17,000 nucleotides of DNA, taken from contig JAQYVG010000040.1 in the NCBI GenBank assembly GCA_030145595.1, forward strand, positions 1-17,000, written 5' to 3'. The position numbers and the translations under genes were made by a program. Shown here piece after piece: positions 1-7,825 of the stretch (positions are counted from its first letter, which is position 1; every line of letters begins with the position of its first letter). The notes beneath the pieces were generated by a model, which saw only the letters and a program-made list of their open reading frames with translations, was not told the DNA's origin and searched no databases. Source of the stretch: Desulfobacterales bacterium. GTDB taxonomy: Bacteria; Desulfobacterota; Desulfobacteria; Desulfobacterales; UBA11574.

Positions 1-1
1 A

Positions 2-985
2 TTTAAAGGATTTATTGTTGAAGAGCAAGAAGACAGATTTGTAAGGAACATTAAAACAAGATCTGTTAGTGATTTGCCAAAAAATGATTTGTTAATCAGG
101 GTTCGATATTCATCCTTAAACTATAAAGACGGACTTTCCGCCACGGGTCACCGGGGAGTCACCAAGAATTATCCTCACACCCCGGGAGTGGATGCCGCCG
201 GTATTGTAGAACAAAGTTTCAGCGATGCATTTAAGTCCGGAGACCAAGTGATTGTCACCAGTTACGATCTTGGTATGAATACTTCCGGTGGTTTTGGACA
301 ATACATCAGCGTGCCGGCCGCTTGGGTTGTCCCGCTTCCGGACAACCTCTCATTCAAGGAAAGCATGGCTTACGGTTCAGCCGGGCTTACTGCCGGCTTT
401 TGCATCCTTAAACTACAAGAGCATGGCATCACTCCTGATAAAGGAGAAATATTAGTTACGGGCGCCACGGGTGGAGTTGGCAGTTTCGCCGTGGCAATGC
501 TTGCCAAAATCGGATATCAAGTGGTCACAGTAACTGGAAAGATAAAAGAAAAGCAATTTCTTATCGATCTTGGGGCAAAGGAAGTCATCTCCAGAGAGGA
601 GGCAACCGACACTTCGGGTAAACCTCTGTTGAAAGGTCGCTGGGCAGGTGTAGTAGATTCGGTGGGGCATGAAATTCTGGCAACAGCCATTCGGTCCACC
701 AAACCGTATGGCGTCGTTACCTGCTGCGGCAACGTGGCATCGTCTGATTTGCATATTAACGTCTACCCTTTCATATTGAGGGGTATTACGCTTATCGGTA
801 TTGATTCACAGAGTTGCCCTATGGCCTTTCGCCGCAGGACATGGGGAAAAATCGCCAATGAATGGAAACTGACTGTTCTGGACCGCCAGACAACCGTATG
901 CTCACTTGAAGAGTTGGATATCGAAATAGATCGCATTTTATCAGGAAAGCAAAAAGGCAGGGTGATCGTCGATTTGAATAGATAG
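2..985 (+). CDS. AcuI/YhdH-family NADPH-dependent acrylyl-CoA reductase-like oxidoreductase (5' end outside window)
   Basis: The reading frame is open from base 2, and the residues before the first internal TTG (FKGFIVEEQ...) match the usual start of YhdH/AcuI proteins, so the true start lies just outside the window. This is a zinc-independent medium-chain dehydrogenase/reductase. Visible marks are the N-terminal SSLNYKDGL segment, TPGVDAAGIV, the Rossmann dinucleotide motif GATGGVG about 155 residues into the fragment, and PFILRGITLIGIDS near the C-terminus, all typical of the YhdH/AcuI subfamily. Characterised members reduce acrylyl-CoA to propionyl-CoA with NADPH in the cytoplasm; others are annotated only as quinone oxidoreductases. 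It ends in TAG about 225 bases before the next gene and has no evident link to the respiratory cluster. The subfamily is fairly sure; the substrate is not. Confidence 0.85.
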   Translation, partial: FKGFIVEEQEDRFVRNIKTRSVSDLPKNDLLIRVRYSSLNYKDGLSATGHRGVTKNYPHTPGVDAAGIVEQSFSDAFKSGDQVIVTSYDLGMNTSGGFGQYISVPAAWVVPLPDNLSFKESMAYGSAGLTAGFCILKLQEHGITPDKGEILVTGATGGVGSFAVAMLAKIGYQVVTVTGKIKEKQFLIDLGAKEVISREEATDTSGKPLLKGRWAGVVDSVGHEILATAIRSTKPYGVVTCCGNVASSDLHINVYPFILRGITLIGIDSQSCPMAFRRRTWGKIANEWKLTVLDRQTTVCSLEELDIEIDRILSGKQKGRVIVDLNR

Positions 986-1105
986 GAGCAGAAGCGTTAA
1001 AAAGATAAAAGGGTTGCTAATAAGTTTATTTTAATGGTAATAACTGCAATCACTAAAAGATATCAAGTGCTTGTTTTTATGATTATGTAAATGGAACTAT
1101 TAAAT

Positions 1106-1119
1106 TTGATTTAAATCAA
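1106..1119. promoter_or_regulatory. Perfect FNR/CRP-family box
   Basis: The sequence TTGATTTAAATCAA is a complete 14-base palindrome and fits the FNR/ANR/FixK half-site rule TTGAT-N4-ATCAA without mismatch. It lies 92 bases upstream of the ATG of the DUF2231-cytochrome c gene, a spacing suitable for control of that gene. The match is seen directly. Binding by an FNR-type oxygen-sensing regulator is inferred from the consensus. An AT-rich chance match is possible but unlikely, given both perfect half-sites and the respiratory target. Confidence 0.6.
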
Positions 1120-1211
1120 TGACAGATGGTTGATTCTATACCACAGGGGAGCGCGGATGGCCTCCCATTCTACGAGGTCATTGACGATATCGACGACAGC
1201 GAGATTGGAAT

Positions 1212-1904
1212 ATGATAAGCACGATTTACAAAATCCTTGCCGGTATCGGTTACACTCATCCGCTTCACCCGGCAATAACGCATGTTCCGGTTGGTTTAGT
1301 CATCGGTGGATTTCTTTTCGCGCTGACCGCCGTTGTGCAGAAACGCCCTTCCCTGGAAAAGTCCGCCCGTCATTGTTTCTGGTTGGCGCTGCTTTTTTTG
1401 CCGGTGGCCTCCCTGTTTGGCCTGATGGACTGGCAACACTTCTACGCCGGTGCCTGGATCCTCCCTATCATTATGAAGATGGTCCTGGCAGTAGTATTGC
1501 TTGTCCTTTTGCTCTACACGCTGATTCCGTCCCGCCCCAAAATACCCCTCCTTCTTGTTGGCCTTTGCCTGTTGGTTGTCATCGGGATAGGCTTTTTCGG
1601 TGGAGAACTGGTGTATGGTACACGCGGCACGGCGAAAGTGATTGGTGATGAGCGCATCGAACAAGGGGCAACATACTTTGCCCAGAAATGTGCCATGTGC
1701 CATTACAATGATCGCACGGACACTCGGATCGGTCCCGGTCTGAAAGATTTATTCCAGAAGGACAAGCTGCCGATCAGCGGCAAAGCGGTTACCGCCGAAA
1801 ACATCGAAAACCAACTTAAAACACCCTTGGACAGTATGCCGGCTTTTGCCGCCATAACGGATGAAGAACTCGGTGCCCTGATCGAATATTTAAAAACCCT
1901 TTAG
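1212..1904 (+). CDS. Membrane-bound cytochrome c with N-terminal DUF2231-like domain
   Basis: The 230-residue product begins with a segment (THPLHPAITHVPVGLVIGG, residues 15-33) characteristic of DUF2231 membrane proteins. Four hydrophobic helices follow, at about 22-42, 55-78, 82-105 and 111-131. The C-terminal part is a small cytochrome c domain with one haem site, C160-A-M-C163-H164, and a probable axial Met at 209 in SMPAF. The haem domain is expected on the periplasmic side, where it could pass electrons to or from the quinone pool or soluble carriers; that role is inferred. It stands alone on this strand, with an FNR-like palindrome upstream and a convergent gene 31 bases downstream. 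The ATG at 1212 has only a weak GGA-type ribosome binding site. The domain calls are sound; the physiological partner is unknown. Confidence 0.85.
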   Translation: MISTIYKILAGIGYTHPLHPAITHVPVGLVIGGFLFALTAVVQKRPSLEKSARHCFWLALLFLPVASLFGLMDWQHFYAGAWILPIIMKMVLAVVLLVLLLYTLIPSRPKIPLLLVGLCLLVVIGIGFFGGELVYGTRGTAKVIGDERIEQGATYFAQKCAMCHYNDRTDTRIGPGLKDLFQKDKLPISGKAVTAENIENQLKTPLDSMPAFAAITDEELGALIEYLKTL

Positions 1905-1935
1905 CCGATTCCTATCCGCTCCGCACAATTTTTCA

Positions 1936-2289
1936 TTATTCTAAATTCTTTGTTTTCCACGCCTTGATTGTATCCTTCAAACTGCTAACAAGGTTTTCAA
2001 CTTCATTAACCCCCTTTTGGGTAGCCACCTTCAAATTATTACGAAATTCTTTTTCATAACGCCGTTTATGCACTTCTAATTCGGCCGCAATTTGTTCCTC
2101 GTTCCATTGAAGGTGTGAACGCTGAATCTTCTTTGCGGTTTGGTATTCGTCAAAACTGTAATCAATATTTTCAAGTAGGTAAGATTCCATCTGTTTCTGG
2201 GACGGTATCTTAAACTCGCCGATCAATATGTCTGCTAAAGATTCTTTAATGATTTGTTGTGCACACTTTTTTACATCAGGTGAATACAT
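1936..2289 (-). CDS. Hypothetical helical protein, 117 residues
   Basis: I do not recognise this family. The ATG (complement of 2287-2289) is preceded by a strong ribosome binding site, GGAGAAG on the minus strand (2297-2303), seven bases away, which supports a real gene. The protein is soluble-looking, rich in Lys, Glu and Gln, and predicted largely helical, with a charged stretch around residues 50-85. It has no signal peptide, membrane helix or cysteine motif beyond a single Cys at position 9. It converges with the cytochrome c gene, leaving 31 bases between stops. A perfect hairpin directly upstream of its ribosome binding site may regulate it. Confidence 0.7.
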   Translation of the reverse strand: MYSPDVKKCAQQIIKESLADILIGEFKIPSQKQMESYLLENIDYSFDEYQTAKKIQRSHLQWNEEQIAAELEVHKRRYEKEFRNNLKVATQKGVNEVENLVSSLKDTIKAWKTKNLE

Positions 2290-2305
2290 TATTAATCTTC
2301 TCCAA

Positions 2306-2328
2306 ATAAAATCGTGTTACGATTTTAT
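2306..2328 (-). promoter_or_regulatory. Perfect 9-bp hairpin next to a ribosome binding site
   Basis: ATAAAATCG (2306-2314) and CGATTTTAT (2320-2328) are exact inverted repeats around a five-base loop. On the minus strand the hairpin ends two bases before the GGAGAAG site of the 117-residue hypothetical gene. It may be a protein operator or an RNA element that influences translation of that gene. The symmetry is seen directly; function is inferred. Confidence 0.5.
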
Positions 2329-2337
2329 GAAACTCCA

Positions 2338-2416
2338 GCCCCGCTGAAAGCGGGACGGGATCTAATAAGCGGAAGGTTTACCCGCCTGCGGTGGGCTAAA
2401 ATTCCTATCCCCGTTA
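2338..2416. repeat. Palindromic repeat element (copy 1 of the CCCGCT/AGCGGG family)
   Basis: A 6-bp hairpin, CCCGCT-GAA-AGCGGG at 2340-2354, is followed by a second hairpin, CCCGCC-TGC-GGTGGG at 2381-2395 (one G-T pair). Flanking ACGGGAT and ATCCCCGT segments can pair around them with a bulge. The first hairpin shares its core with two elements near 8330 and 8440. This suggests a REP/MITE-like dispersed repeat embedded in otherwise AT-rich intergenic DNA. Confidence 0.55.
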
Positions 2417-2698
2417 AAAATAGTTCTCTTAAAATCTTGATAATTATGAACAGAAACACAATTTATATGAAATCTGCGAAATCTACAACCAAAAAATAAT
2501 GCCGCAGGGATAATTAACAAAGTTACAATAGTTTAAGCTTAACCACCGAATACCACTAACATCTACAGCCCCCTTTTTTCTAAAGATTTAAGAATCGAAA
2601 TGGAATTTGAAAAAGATAATATTGAATGGCAAAATGAAAACTTAGATGATTTTAATAATGGATAATACCTTACGAGCGAGCAGAAAAAGGTGATATCA

Positions 2699-3067
2699 TC
2701 ATTTTCCCCACATACTTACAACTTGTTCTTTGGTGTAAAACTGTTCGGATTTTTTTATTTTGTTCCACGCCCGATCTTTTCTGTTCTCAATAACAATTGT
2801 CGGCCGGTGAGATAGAGAGAGCCATTGCCACTTACCATTCAGATATGCTTGCGCCTGGGCATGGCCTCCTTCGGTGGCTCGATTGCGCCCCACAACAATG
2901 CGGGTAGGAAGGCCTAATTCCGATTCCACTACTACTGCTTGATAGTATGCGTTTTGCCAGCATCGGGGCTTTACATCAACTGAAGCGCAGGATACTAATA
3001 ATGATAACAATAGTAGTGTTACTACTATGATACAACATACATTGGGAGCTTTTAGGTGTCTATGCAT
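2699..3067 (-). CDS. Small lipoprotein with transglutaminase-like (Cys-His) motif
   Basis: The 122-residue product has a basic N-terminus, a hydrophobic segment at about residues 11-26 and a lipobox LVSC ending at Cys27, so it is probably a membrane-anchored periplasmic lipoprotein. The mature part has a Cys36 helix segment (CWQNAYYQAV), then LPTRIVVGR, then GGHAQAQAYLNGKWQWL with His69. This order and spacing resemble the Cys...His core of transglutaminase-like and bacterial cysteine-peptidase folds, where His sits in a GHAW...dGkW strand. The acidic third residue usually found after the GkW strand is not evident; Ser occupies the region. I infer a divergent or non-catalytic member. The ATG at 3067 has GGTGA upstream. 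No partner gene is adjacent. Confidence 0.65.
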   Translation of the reverse strand: MHRHLKAPNVCCIIVVTLLLLSLLVSCASVDVKPRCWQNAYYQAVVVESELGLPTRIVVGRNRATEGGHAQAQAYLNGKWQWLSLSHRPTIVIENRKDRAWNKIKKSEQFYTKEQVVSMWGK

Positions 3068-3359
3068 TAATTCACCCCAATAATGAAAAGTGTAATAATT
3101 GATAATGCATTGAAAATAAACCCATTTGCTTTAAAAAAACAAGTACTATTTTGAGCAGTATGAAATGAGTATAGGAGGTACCCCTTTTTTGTTAAACATC
3201 TTGATTTTTAAGCATTTAATCAAACAGAAAAAGGTGTGTTCTAATGAGCTCTGATAGCTGAAAGCTTCATAAAAATTGGGTGTTACCCGACTCAGGTTCG
3301 ACAGAACTGCAGCGCGGCGTTTTTTCATTAAAGATCCTCAAGGGCATCCATTTCCCCAC

Positions 3360-3389
3360 TTGACAATAAAACGTTCCTATCGATATAAT
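3360..3389 (+). promoter_or_regulatory. Consensus sigma-70-type promoter for the act/cco cluster
   Basis: TTGACA at 3360-3365 and TATAAT at 3384-3389 are both exact consensus hexamers separated by 18 bases. The expected transcription start is near 3396, giving a leader of about 115 bases before the actB ATG. The hexamers are seen directly; that they drive the cluster is inferred from position and orientation. No FNR-like half-site pair is visible beside it. Confidence 0.7.
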
Positions 3390-3400
3390 CCGAAAACCTC

Positions 3401-3437
3401 AAAAAGCATCATACAGCCCGGTTTTAAGATGTTTTTT
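3401..3437 (+). promoter_or_regulatory. Possible leader stem followed by T-rich tract
   Basis: AAAAAGCATC (3401-3410) can pair with GATGTTTTTT (3428-3437) using one G-T pair around a 17-base loop, and the T tract continues to 3439. It sits in the predicted actB leader just after the promoter, so it could act as a weak attenuator. The stem is A/T-rich and may be fortuitous. Confidence 0.25.
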
Positions 3438-3509
3438 TTATTTTCAGATCTTATACATTTTTCATCATCGATCACCAGTCTTGTAACATTCTGGGAGAAA
3501 CTGTTTTAG

Positions 3510-6446
3510 ATGGATCGACGAACCTTCCTCAAAATTGCCGGCACGGGTAGTCTTTCCATTGCTGCGGGCTGTACTTCTGAAGCCGAAAAGACGCTCTTTT
3601 CCCTGGTACAGGCCCCCGATGACATGGTGACCGGCAAAGCCGCCTGGTATGCCTCCACCTGCCGCGAATGTCCCGCGGGCTGCGGTATTCTCGCTAAAAA
3701 CAGGGAAGGCAGGATTATCAAGATCGAAGGGAACCCTCTGCACCCCATCAATAAGGGGAAACTTTGCATCAGAGGACAGTCCGCCCTGCAAAGAATCTAC
3801 CACCCGGACAGAATCAAGACGCCGTTGCTCAAAGATAAAGATAGTTGGCGACCACTCTCCTTTTCAAAAGCGATCCAGCTGCTAAAAGAAAAAACTTTGG
3901 CAGCATCCAAAAAGGGGCCGAATCGGATCCGAATGCTGACGGAAGTCGTGGGGGAAAGCCTCCTGAGTCTGTTCAGCAAATCTTTGCATAAGTGGCAATC
4001 AGCCGGTCCGCTGGTGTTTGAACCTTATGCCTATGAATCCCTTAAACGTGCCAACAAAGAGGTTTTCGGCCTTGAGGGCTTGGTTTCCTACAACATGGAA
4101 GACGCCGATCTGCTTATTTCTTGCGGTGCCGACTTTTTGGAAACCTGGCTTTCGCCGGTGGAATATGCACGCAAGTTCAAGGTCATGCATGCTCTGAAAA
4201 GCGGCCAAAAGAATCTGTTTTTCCATGTAAGCCCTTACCAGTCTTTAACCGGTGCCAATGCCGATCTCTGGATGTCTTGCCATCCCGGGGGTGAAACCGC
4301 CATTGTTCTCGGCCTGATTAAAGAAGCGCTGCGGGATGGTAAAGGACAACACCTGCCGGAGTCCGTCCGCTTGTCTCTGGCGCGGGCCGTTGCGGCTTAC
4401 ACCAGCACCAGGATTGCCGGACTTTCAGGGATACGTACCGAACATTACAAAACCCTTGTGTACCGACTGATGGATTCCCGCAAGCCCCTGATTTTAGGCT
4501 CCGGGTCCGGTTCTGCGGACGCCAACGCGCTTCAGACCAATATTGCTGCAAATCTTTTGAACCTTATCCTCGATCCGGATTTAACGCTTTTGGACTTTGC
4601 AAACCGTCACCGAGTGGAGACCGCTGCAAGTAGGTCCCAAGTACTCAATTTTTTCCAAGCACTTGAAAAAGATTCCGTAGACCTTTTGCTGATCAACAAT
4701 TCCAATCCGGTCTTTGCCTTTCCACCTGAAAACAGGCTTAAAGATGCCCTTCAAAACGGTTCTGTCTTTGTGGTCAGCTTCAGTAATTTCATGGACGAAA
4801 CCTCCCGGCTTGCAGACCTCATCTTTCCCATGGGCCTGCCGCTGGAGACCTGGGATGAATATGAGGGTAAATCGGGCATCGGTTCCACCTTGCAGCCGGC
4901 CATGGGGCGACTGAACGAAACGCCGAATATCGGTGATGTTTTCCTCGAGTCCGCTTTTGAAATTGACCTGTCTGAAAACAACTTTAAAACCTACCTTTTC
5001 GCGCATTTTATGCGCAAAGGTATTATCGGTGACGAAAAGGGATGGGTTCAAACTGTTCGTCAGGGCGGAACATTCAGCCCCACCGCATCCGATCGACCGG
5101 ATCGGTCTGTGCCGGATAGCGCCGCCGACCTGTTGCATTCGATATCGAAACCTCTTGACAAGGAACTGGTGTTCACAGCCGCACCCTCCATACGCTTCTT
5201 TGACGGCCGGGGCGCCAACCTGCCCTGGTTGTGTGAGATCCCGGATCCTTTGACAAAGATCGCCTGGCAGACACCGCTGCTCATGCATCCGAAAACTCTG
5301 GCGAGCCATAAACTCAACCACGGCGATGTTGCTAACATACGCTCGAAATGGGGTTCTGTTGAGGCACCGGTTTATGAATACGAAGGCCTACATCCCAATG
5401 TTATGGTCATGAGCATTGGACAGGGGCATGGTTCCTATGGCCGTTATGCCGAAAACGTAGGCCTCAATCCGGTTCAGCTGCTTTCGCCCAAGCCCGAACC
5501 GTTATCCGGCGGACCCCGGTTTGCGGTGCATCCGGTTTCCATCCACAACACCGGGTTATCCATGGCAATGGCGCACACCGACGGCAGCCGTATCCAACAC
5601 GGCCGCAAAATTGCCCTTTCCGTCTCACCGGATGCACTGAAACATGGAAAACCTCACAAGAAACACGGTTTGACCATGCATGACTTTCCGTTTACCTTGC
5701 CCTTGCCGGAAGGCTACGATCCCAAACGGGATTTCTATCCGCCCCACGATCATGATACCTATCGCTGGGGAATGGTCGTGGACTTAGATAAGTGCATCGG
5801 ATGTGCTGCTTGTACGGCGGCCTGTTACGCCGAAAACAATCTTGGTGTGGTAGGATTAAAACAGATGATCGAAGGCCGTGAAATGGCCTGGCTGAGGGTG
5901 GAACGTTATCATGATCCTGTGCGTATGGAAAAAATCATGTTTCTCCCCATGCTGTGCCAGCACTGTGACAATGCACCGTGCGAATCGGTATGCCCGGTGT
6001 ACGCACCGCATCATTCCAAAGAGGGGCTTAACAATCAGATTTACAACCGCTGCATAGGAACCCGCTTCTGCTCTCAAAACTGTCCTTATAAGGTACGCCG
6101 CTTCAACTGGTTCGACTCGCAGTGGCCCGCGCCGCTTCATCTGCAGTTGAACCCCGATGTCACGGTTCGCAGCAAAGGCGTCATGGAAAAATGTTCGTTT
6201 TGCGTCCAGCGCATCAAACAGGCTCACGGCATTGCCAAAAACGAAAAGCGCATGATCCTGGACGGGGAGGTGGTTCCGGCCTGCGTGCAAACATGCCCTA
6301 CCGGAGTATTCACTTTCGGAAACCTCATGGACAAAACCAGCCGGGCAAGACAAATGGTCGAGGATCCCCGCAGGTATCAGGTGATGGGATATCTGAATAC
6401 CAAACCGGCTGTCATTTACCTGAAAAAAGTGGTCCAGGACATATAA
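3510..6446 (+). CDS. actB: ACIII subunit B: molybdopterin-oxidoreductase-like domain fused to a four-cluster ferredoxin domain
   Basis: The 978-residue product starts with a Tat-type signal (RRTFLK, residues 3-8) ending in a lipobox-like SIAAGC at Cys21, so it is probably exported folded and may be lipid-anchored. Residues about 45-750 resemble the molybdopterin oxidoreductase family. They include Cys51-x2-Cys54-x3-Cys58-x27-Cys86, the usual 4Fe-4S site of that family. The C-terminal 220 residues are a DmsB/PsrB-like ferredoxin module with four Cys groups: 762/765/768/772, 816/819/824/828, 848/854/858 and 895/898/925/929. The third group reads CIGTRFC, with Thr in place of a Cys, as expected for the 3Fe-4S cluster of ActB. 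This fusion is the hallmark of ActB in alternative complex III, which passes electrons from quinol oxidised at the NrfD subunits. The ribosome binding site GGGAG lies 12 bases from the ATG. As first gene of the cluster it is unusual in preceding, not following, actA. Confidence 0.9.
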   Translation: MDRRTFLKIAGTGSLSIAAGCTSEAEKTLFSLVQAPDDMVTGKAAWYASTCRECPAGCGILAKNREGRIIKIEGNPLHPINKGKLCIRGQSALQRIYHPDRIKTPLLKDKDSWRPLSFSKAIQLLKEKTLAASKKGPNRIRMLTEVVGESLLSLFSKSLHKWQSAGPLVFEPYAYESLKRANKEVFGLEGLVSYNMEDADLLISCGADFLETWLSPVEYARKFKVMHALKSGQKNLFFHVSPYQSLTGANADLWMSCHPGGETAIVLGLIKEALRDGKGQHLPESVRLSLARAVAAYTSTRIAGLSGIRTEHYKTLVYRLMDSRKPLILGSGSGSADANALQTNIAANLLNLILDPDLTLLDFANRHRVETAASRSQVLNFFQALEKDSVDLLLINNSNPVFAFPPENRLKDALQNGSVFVVSFSNFMDETSRLADLIFPMGLPLETWDEYEGKSGIGSTLQPAMGRLNETPNIGDVFLESAFEIDLSENNFKTYLFAHFMRKGIIGDEKGWVQTVRQGGTFSPTASDRPDRSVPDSAADLLHSISKPLDKELVFTAAPSIRFFDGRGANLPWLCEIPDPLTKIAWQTPLLMHPKTLASHKLNHGDVANIRSKWGSVEAPVYEYEGLHPNVMVMSIGQGHGSYGRYAENVGLNPVQLLSPKPEPLSGGPRFAVHPVSIHNTGLSMAMAHTDGSRIQHGRKIALSVSPDALKHGKPHKKHGLTMHDFPFTLPLPEGYDPKRDFYPPHDHDTYRWGMVVDLDKCIGCAACTAACYAENNLGVVGLKQMIEGREMAWLRVERYHDPVRMEKIMFLPMLCQHCDNAPCESVCPVYAPHHSKEGLNNQIYNRCIGTRFCSQNCPYKVRRFNWFDSQWPAPLHLQLNPDVTVRSKGVMEKCSFCVQRIKQAHGIAKNEKRMILDGEVVPACVQTCPTGVFTFGNLMDKTSRARQMVEDPRRYQVMGYLNTKPAVIYLKKVVQDI

Positions 6447-6508
6447 AAGAGAAGAAATTGGAAACAATTTATAAACCGCAGAGACCCGCTGATAAATTAA
6501 AGATAAAA

Positions 6509-7825
6509 ATGCACGAGTTGACGTTTGCTAAAATAGACCAGACCGTGCTGGATACGCTGAAGCCTCCGTCCCGGAACTACTGGCTAATCATTGCCATACT
6601 GTTTTTGGGGATTTTGTTCGGTGCGGCCTGCTGGGGGTATCAGATATTCAAGGGCGTCGGCGTGGCCGGAATGAACAATCCCGTAGCCTGGGGGACCTAT
6701 CTGATCAACTTTGTCTTCTGGGTAGGAATCGCACACTCGGGGACGCTCATCTCCGCCATTTTGCATCTGCTCAGGGCCGGCTGGCGCAACCCCATTGCCA
6801 GGGCCGCCGAAACTATGACGGTCTTTGCGGTTTGCATTGCCGGCCTGTTTCCGTTCATACACCTGGGCCGCGTCTGGTTGGTCTTTTATATGCTTCCCAT
6901 CCCCAATCAGCGCAACCTTTGGCCGAATTTCCAATCCCCTCTCATGTTCGATGTGGTGGCCATCAGCACGTATCTTACGGTGAGCGTCCTGTTCTGGTAC
7001 ACCGGGATGCTGCCGGATCTTGCCGTCGTGCGGGACCGTGCCACGGGAATTCGAAAAAAAATCTTTACGGTTATCTCTTTGGGATGGACCGGCGCCCATG
7101 AACAGTGGCGGCATTACACGCGCGGGTATCTGTTTTTCGCAGCCCTGGCCACGCCTCTGGTGATCTCGGTGCACAGCGTGGTGTCATGGGATTTTGCTCT
7201 GGGTGTGGTGCCCGGCTGGCACACAACCATTTTTGCACCCTATTTTGTCGCCGGCGCCATTCATTCTGGCCTGGCCATGGTGCTGACGCTGATGATTCCC
7301 CTTCGCAAGCTTTTTCACTATGAAAAAATTATCACTATAGCCGTGCTGGAAAGCGTTGCCAAAACCATTATCTTCACCGGACTGATTGTCGGATTTGCTT
7401 ACGGCACGGAATTTTTCATGGCCTGGTACAGCCAAAATCCGCTAGAAATGGCGATCTTTCAATACCGTCCCACGGGCGACTATGCTCTTGGTTTCTGGAT
7501 CATGGTCATCTGCAACACCATGATTCCGCTGCTCTACTTCTTCAAGCGAATCCGCACGTCGATTCCCTGGCTGTTCGGCATTGCCATATTTGTCAATGTC
7601 GGCATGTGGTATGAGCGCTTTGTTATCATCATCAGCAGCGTGAGCCGTGACTTTATTCCCCATGCCTGGGGGCTGTATTCACCGACGTTCATTGAGTTCG
7701 GTATAATGCTGGGCGCGTTTTGCATTTTCTTTTTTCTGTTCTTACTTTTTGTCAAACACCTGCCGTCGGTGTCCATGACAGAGATGAAGGAAGCCCTCGA
7801 TCAAGGAGCAAGCCATGGCAACTGA
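6509..7825 (+). CDS. actC: ACIII subunit C, NrfD/PsrC-type quinol-binding membrane protein
   Basis: This is a polytopic membrane protein of about 438 residues from the ATG at 6509. The opening ELTFAKIDQTVL segment followed by the first helix (about 24-46) resembles the start of ActC proteins. GMNNPVAWGTYLINFVFWVG (about 54-73), HSGTLISAILHLLRAGWR and PFIHLGRVW are typical NrfD-superfamily segments, and about ten hydrophobic helices can be counted. ActC is expected to bind menaquinol or ubiquinol near the periplasmic face and hand electrons to ActB. The start is uncertain: an in-frame TTG at 6458 with AGAGAAG just before it would add 17 residues, and the frame is open further into actB, but that part is only a shadow of actB. 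The 3' end overlaps actD by 11 bases, so the two are probably translationally coupled. Confidence 0.9.
   Translation: MHELTFAKIDQTVLDTLKPPSRNYWLIIAILFLGILFGAACWGYQIFKGVGVAGMNNPVAWGTYLINFVFWVGIAHSGTLISAILHLLRAGWRNPIARAAETMTVFAVCIAGLFPFIHLGRVWLVFYMLPIPNQRNLWPNFQSPLMFDVVAISTYLTVSVLFWYTGMLPDLAVVRDRATGIRKKIFTVISLGWTGAHEQWRHYTRGYLFFAALATPLVISVHSVVSWDFALGVVPGWHTTIFAPYFVAGAIHSGLAMVLTLMIPLRKLFHYEKIITIAVLESVAKTIIFTGLIVGFAYGTEFFMAWYSQNPLEMAIFQYRPTGDYALGFWIMVICNTMIPLLYFFKRIRTSIPWLFGIAIFVNVGMWYERFVIIISSVSRDFIPHAWGLYSPTFIEFGIMLGAFCIFFFLFLLFVKHLPSVSMTEMKEALDQGASHGN

Larger units (their letters stand above)
2290..2698. other. Intergenic region, AT-rich with repeat element
   Basis: This 409-base stretch lies between two minus-strand genes. 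It holds the hairpin at 2306-2328 and the palindromic repeat at 2338-2416. I see no convincing gene. A 61-codon plus-strand reading frame runs through the repeat and has low-complexity composition. A short frame at 2600-2665 (MEFEKDNIEWQN...) is open for about 40 codons but has no ribosome binding site and may be a gene remnant. Confidence 0.5.
3068..3509. other. Divergent intergenic region upstream of the respiratory cluster
   Basis: This 442-base region separates the minus-strand lipoprotein gene from the plus-strand act/cco cluster. It contains the consensus promoter at 3360-3389 and a weak stem in the leader (3401-3437). Short frames on both strands in 3146-3509 lack ribosome binding sites and protein-like composition, so I do not call genes here. 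The promoter of the lipoprotein gene must also lie in this region, but I could not place it. Confidence 0.5.

Noticed and set aside
1130..1648. 172-codon plus-strand frame overlapping the cytochrome c gene
   Set aside because: Composition (many His, Arg, Cys, Pro) is typical of an out-of-frame read; the overlapping frame carries DUF2231 and CXXCH signatures.
2600..2665. Mini-frame MEFEKDNIEWQNENLDDFNNG
   Set aside because: Only 21 codons from an ATG with no ribosome binding site; could be a remnant, but nothing else supports it.
3146..3509. Short frames on both strands upstream of actB
   Set aside because: They lack ribosome binding sites, overlap the promoter and leader, and have no protein-like pattern.
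4581..5321. 246-codon open frame on the minus strand inside actB
   Set aside because: It overlaps the strongly supported actB fully, has no recognisable domain, and is Cys/Gly/Arg-rich in the way expected from antisense reading of a GC-rich gene.
6122..6508. Upstream extension of actC into actB
   Set aside because: The added residues are an out-of-frame reading of actB and do not look like an ActC N-terminus.
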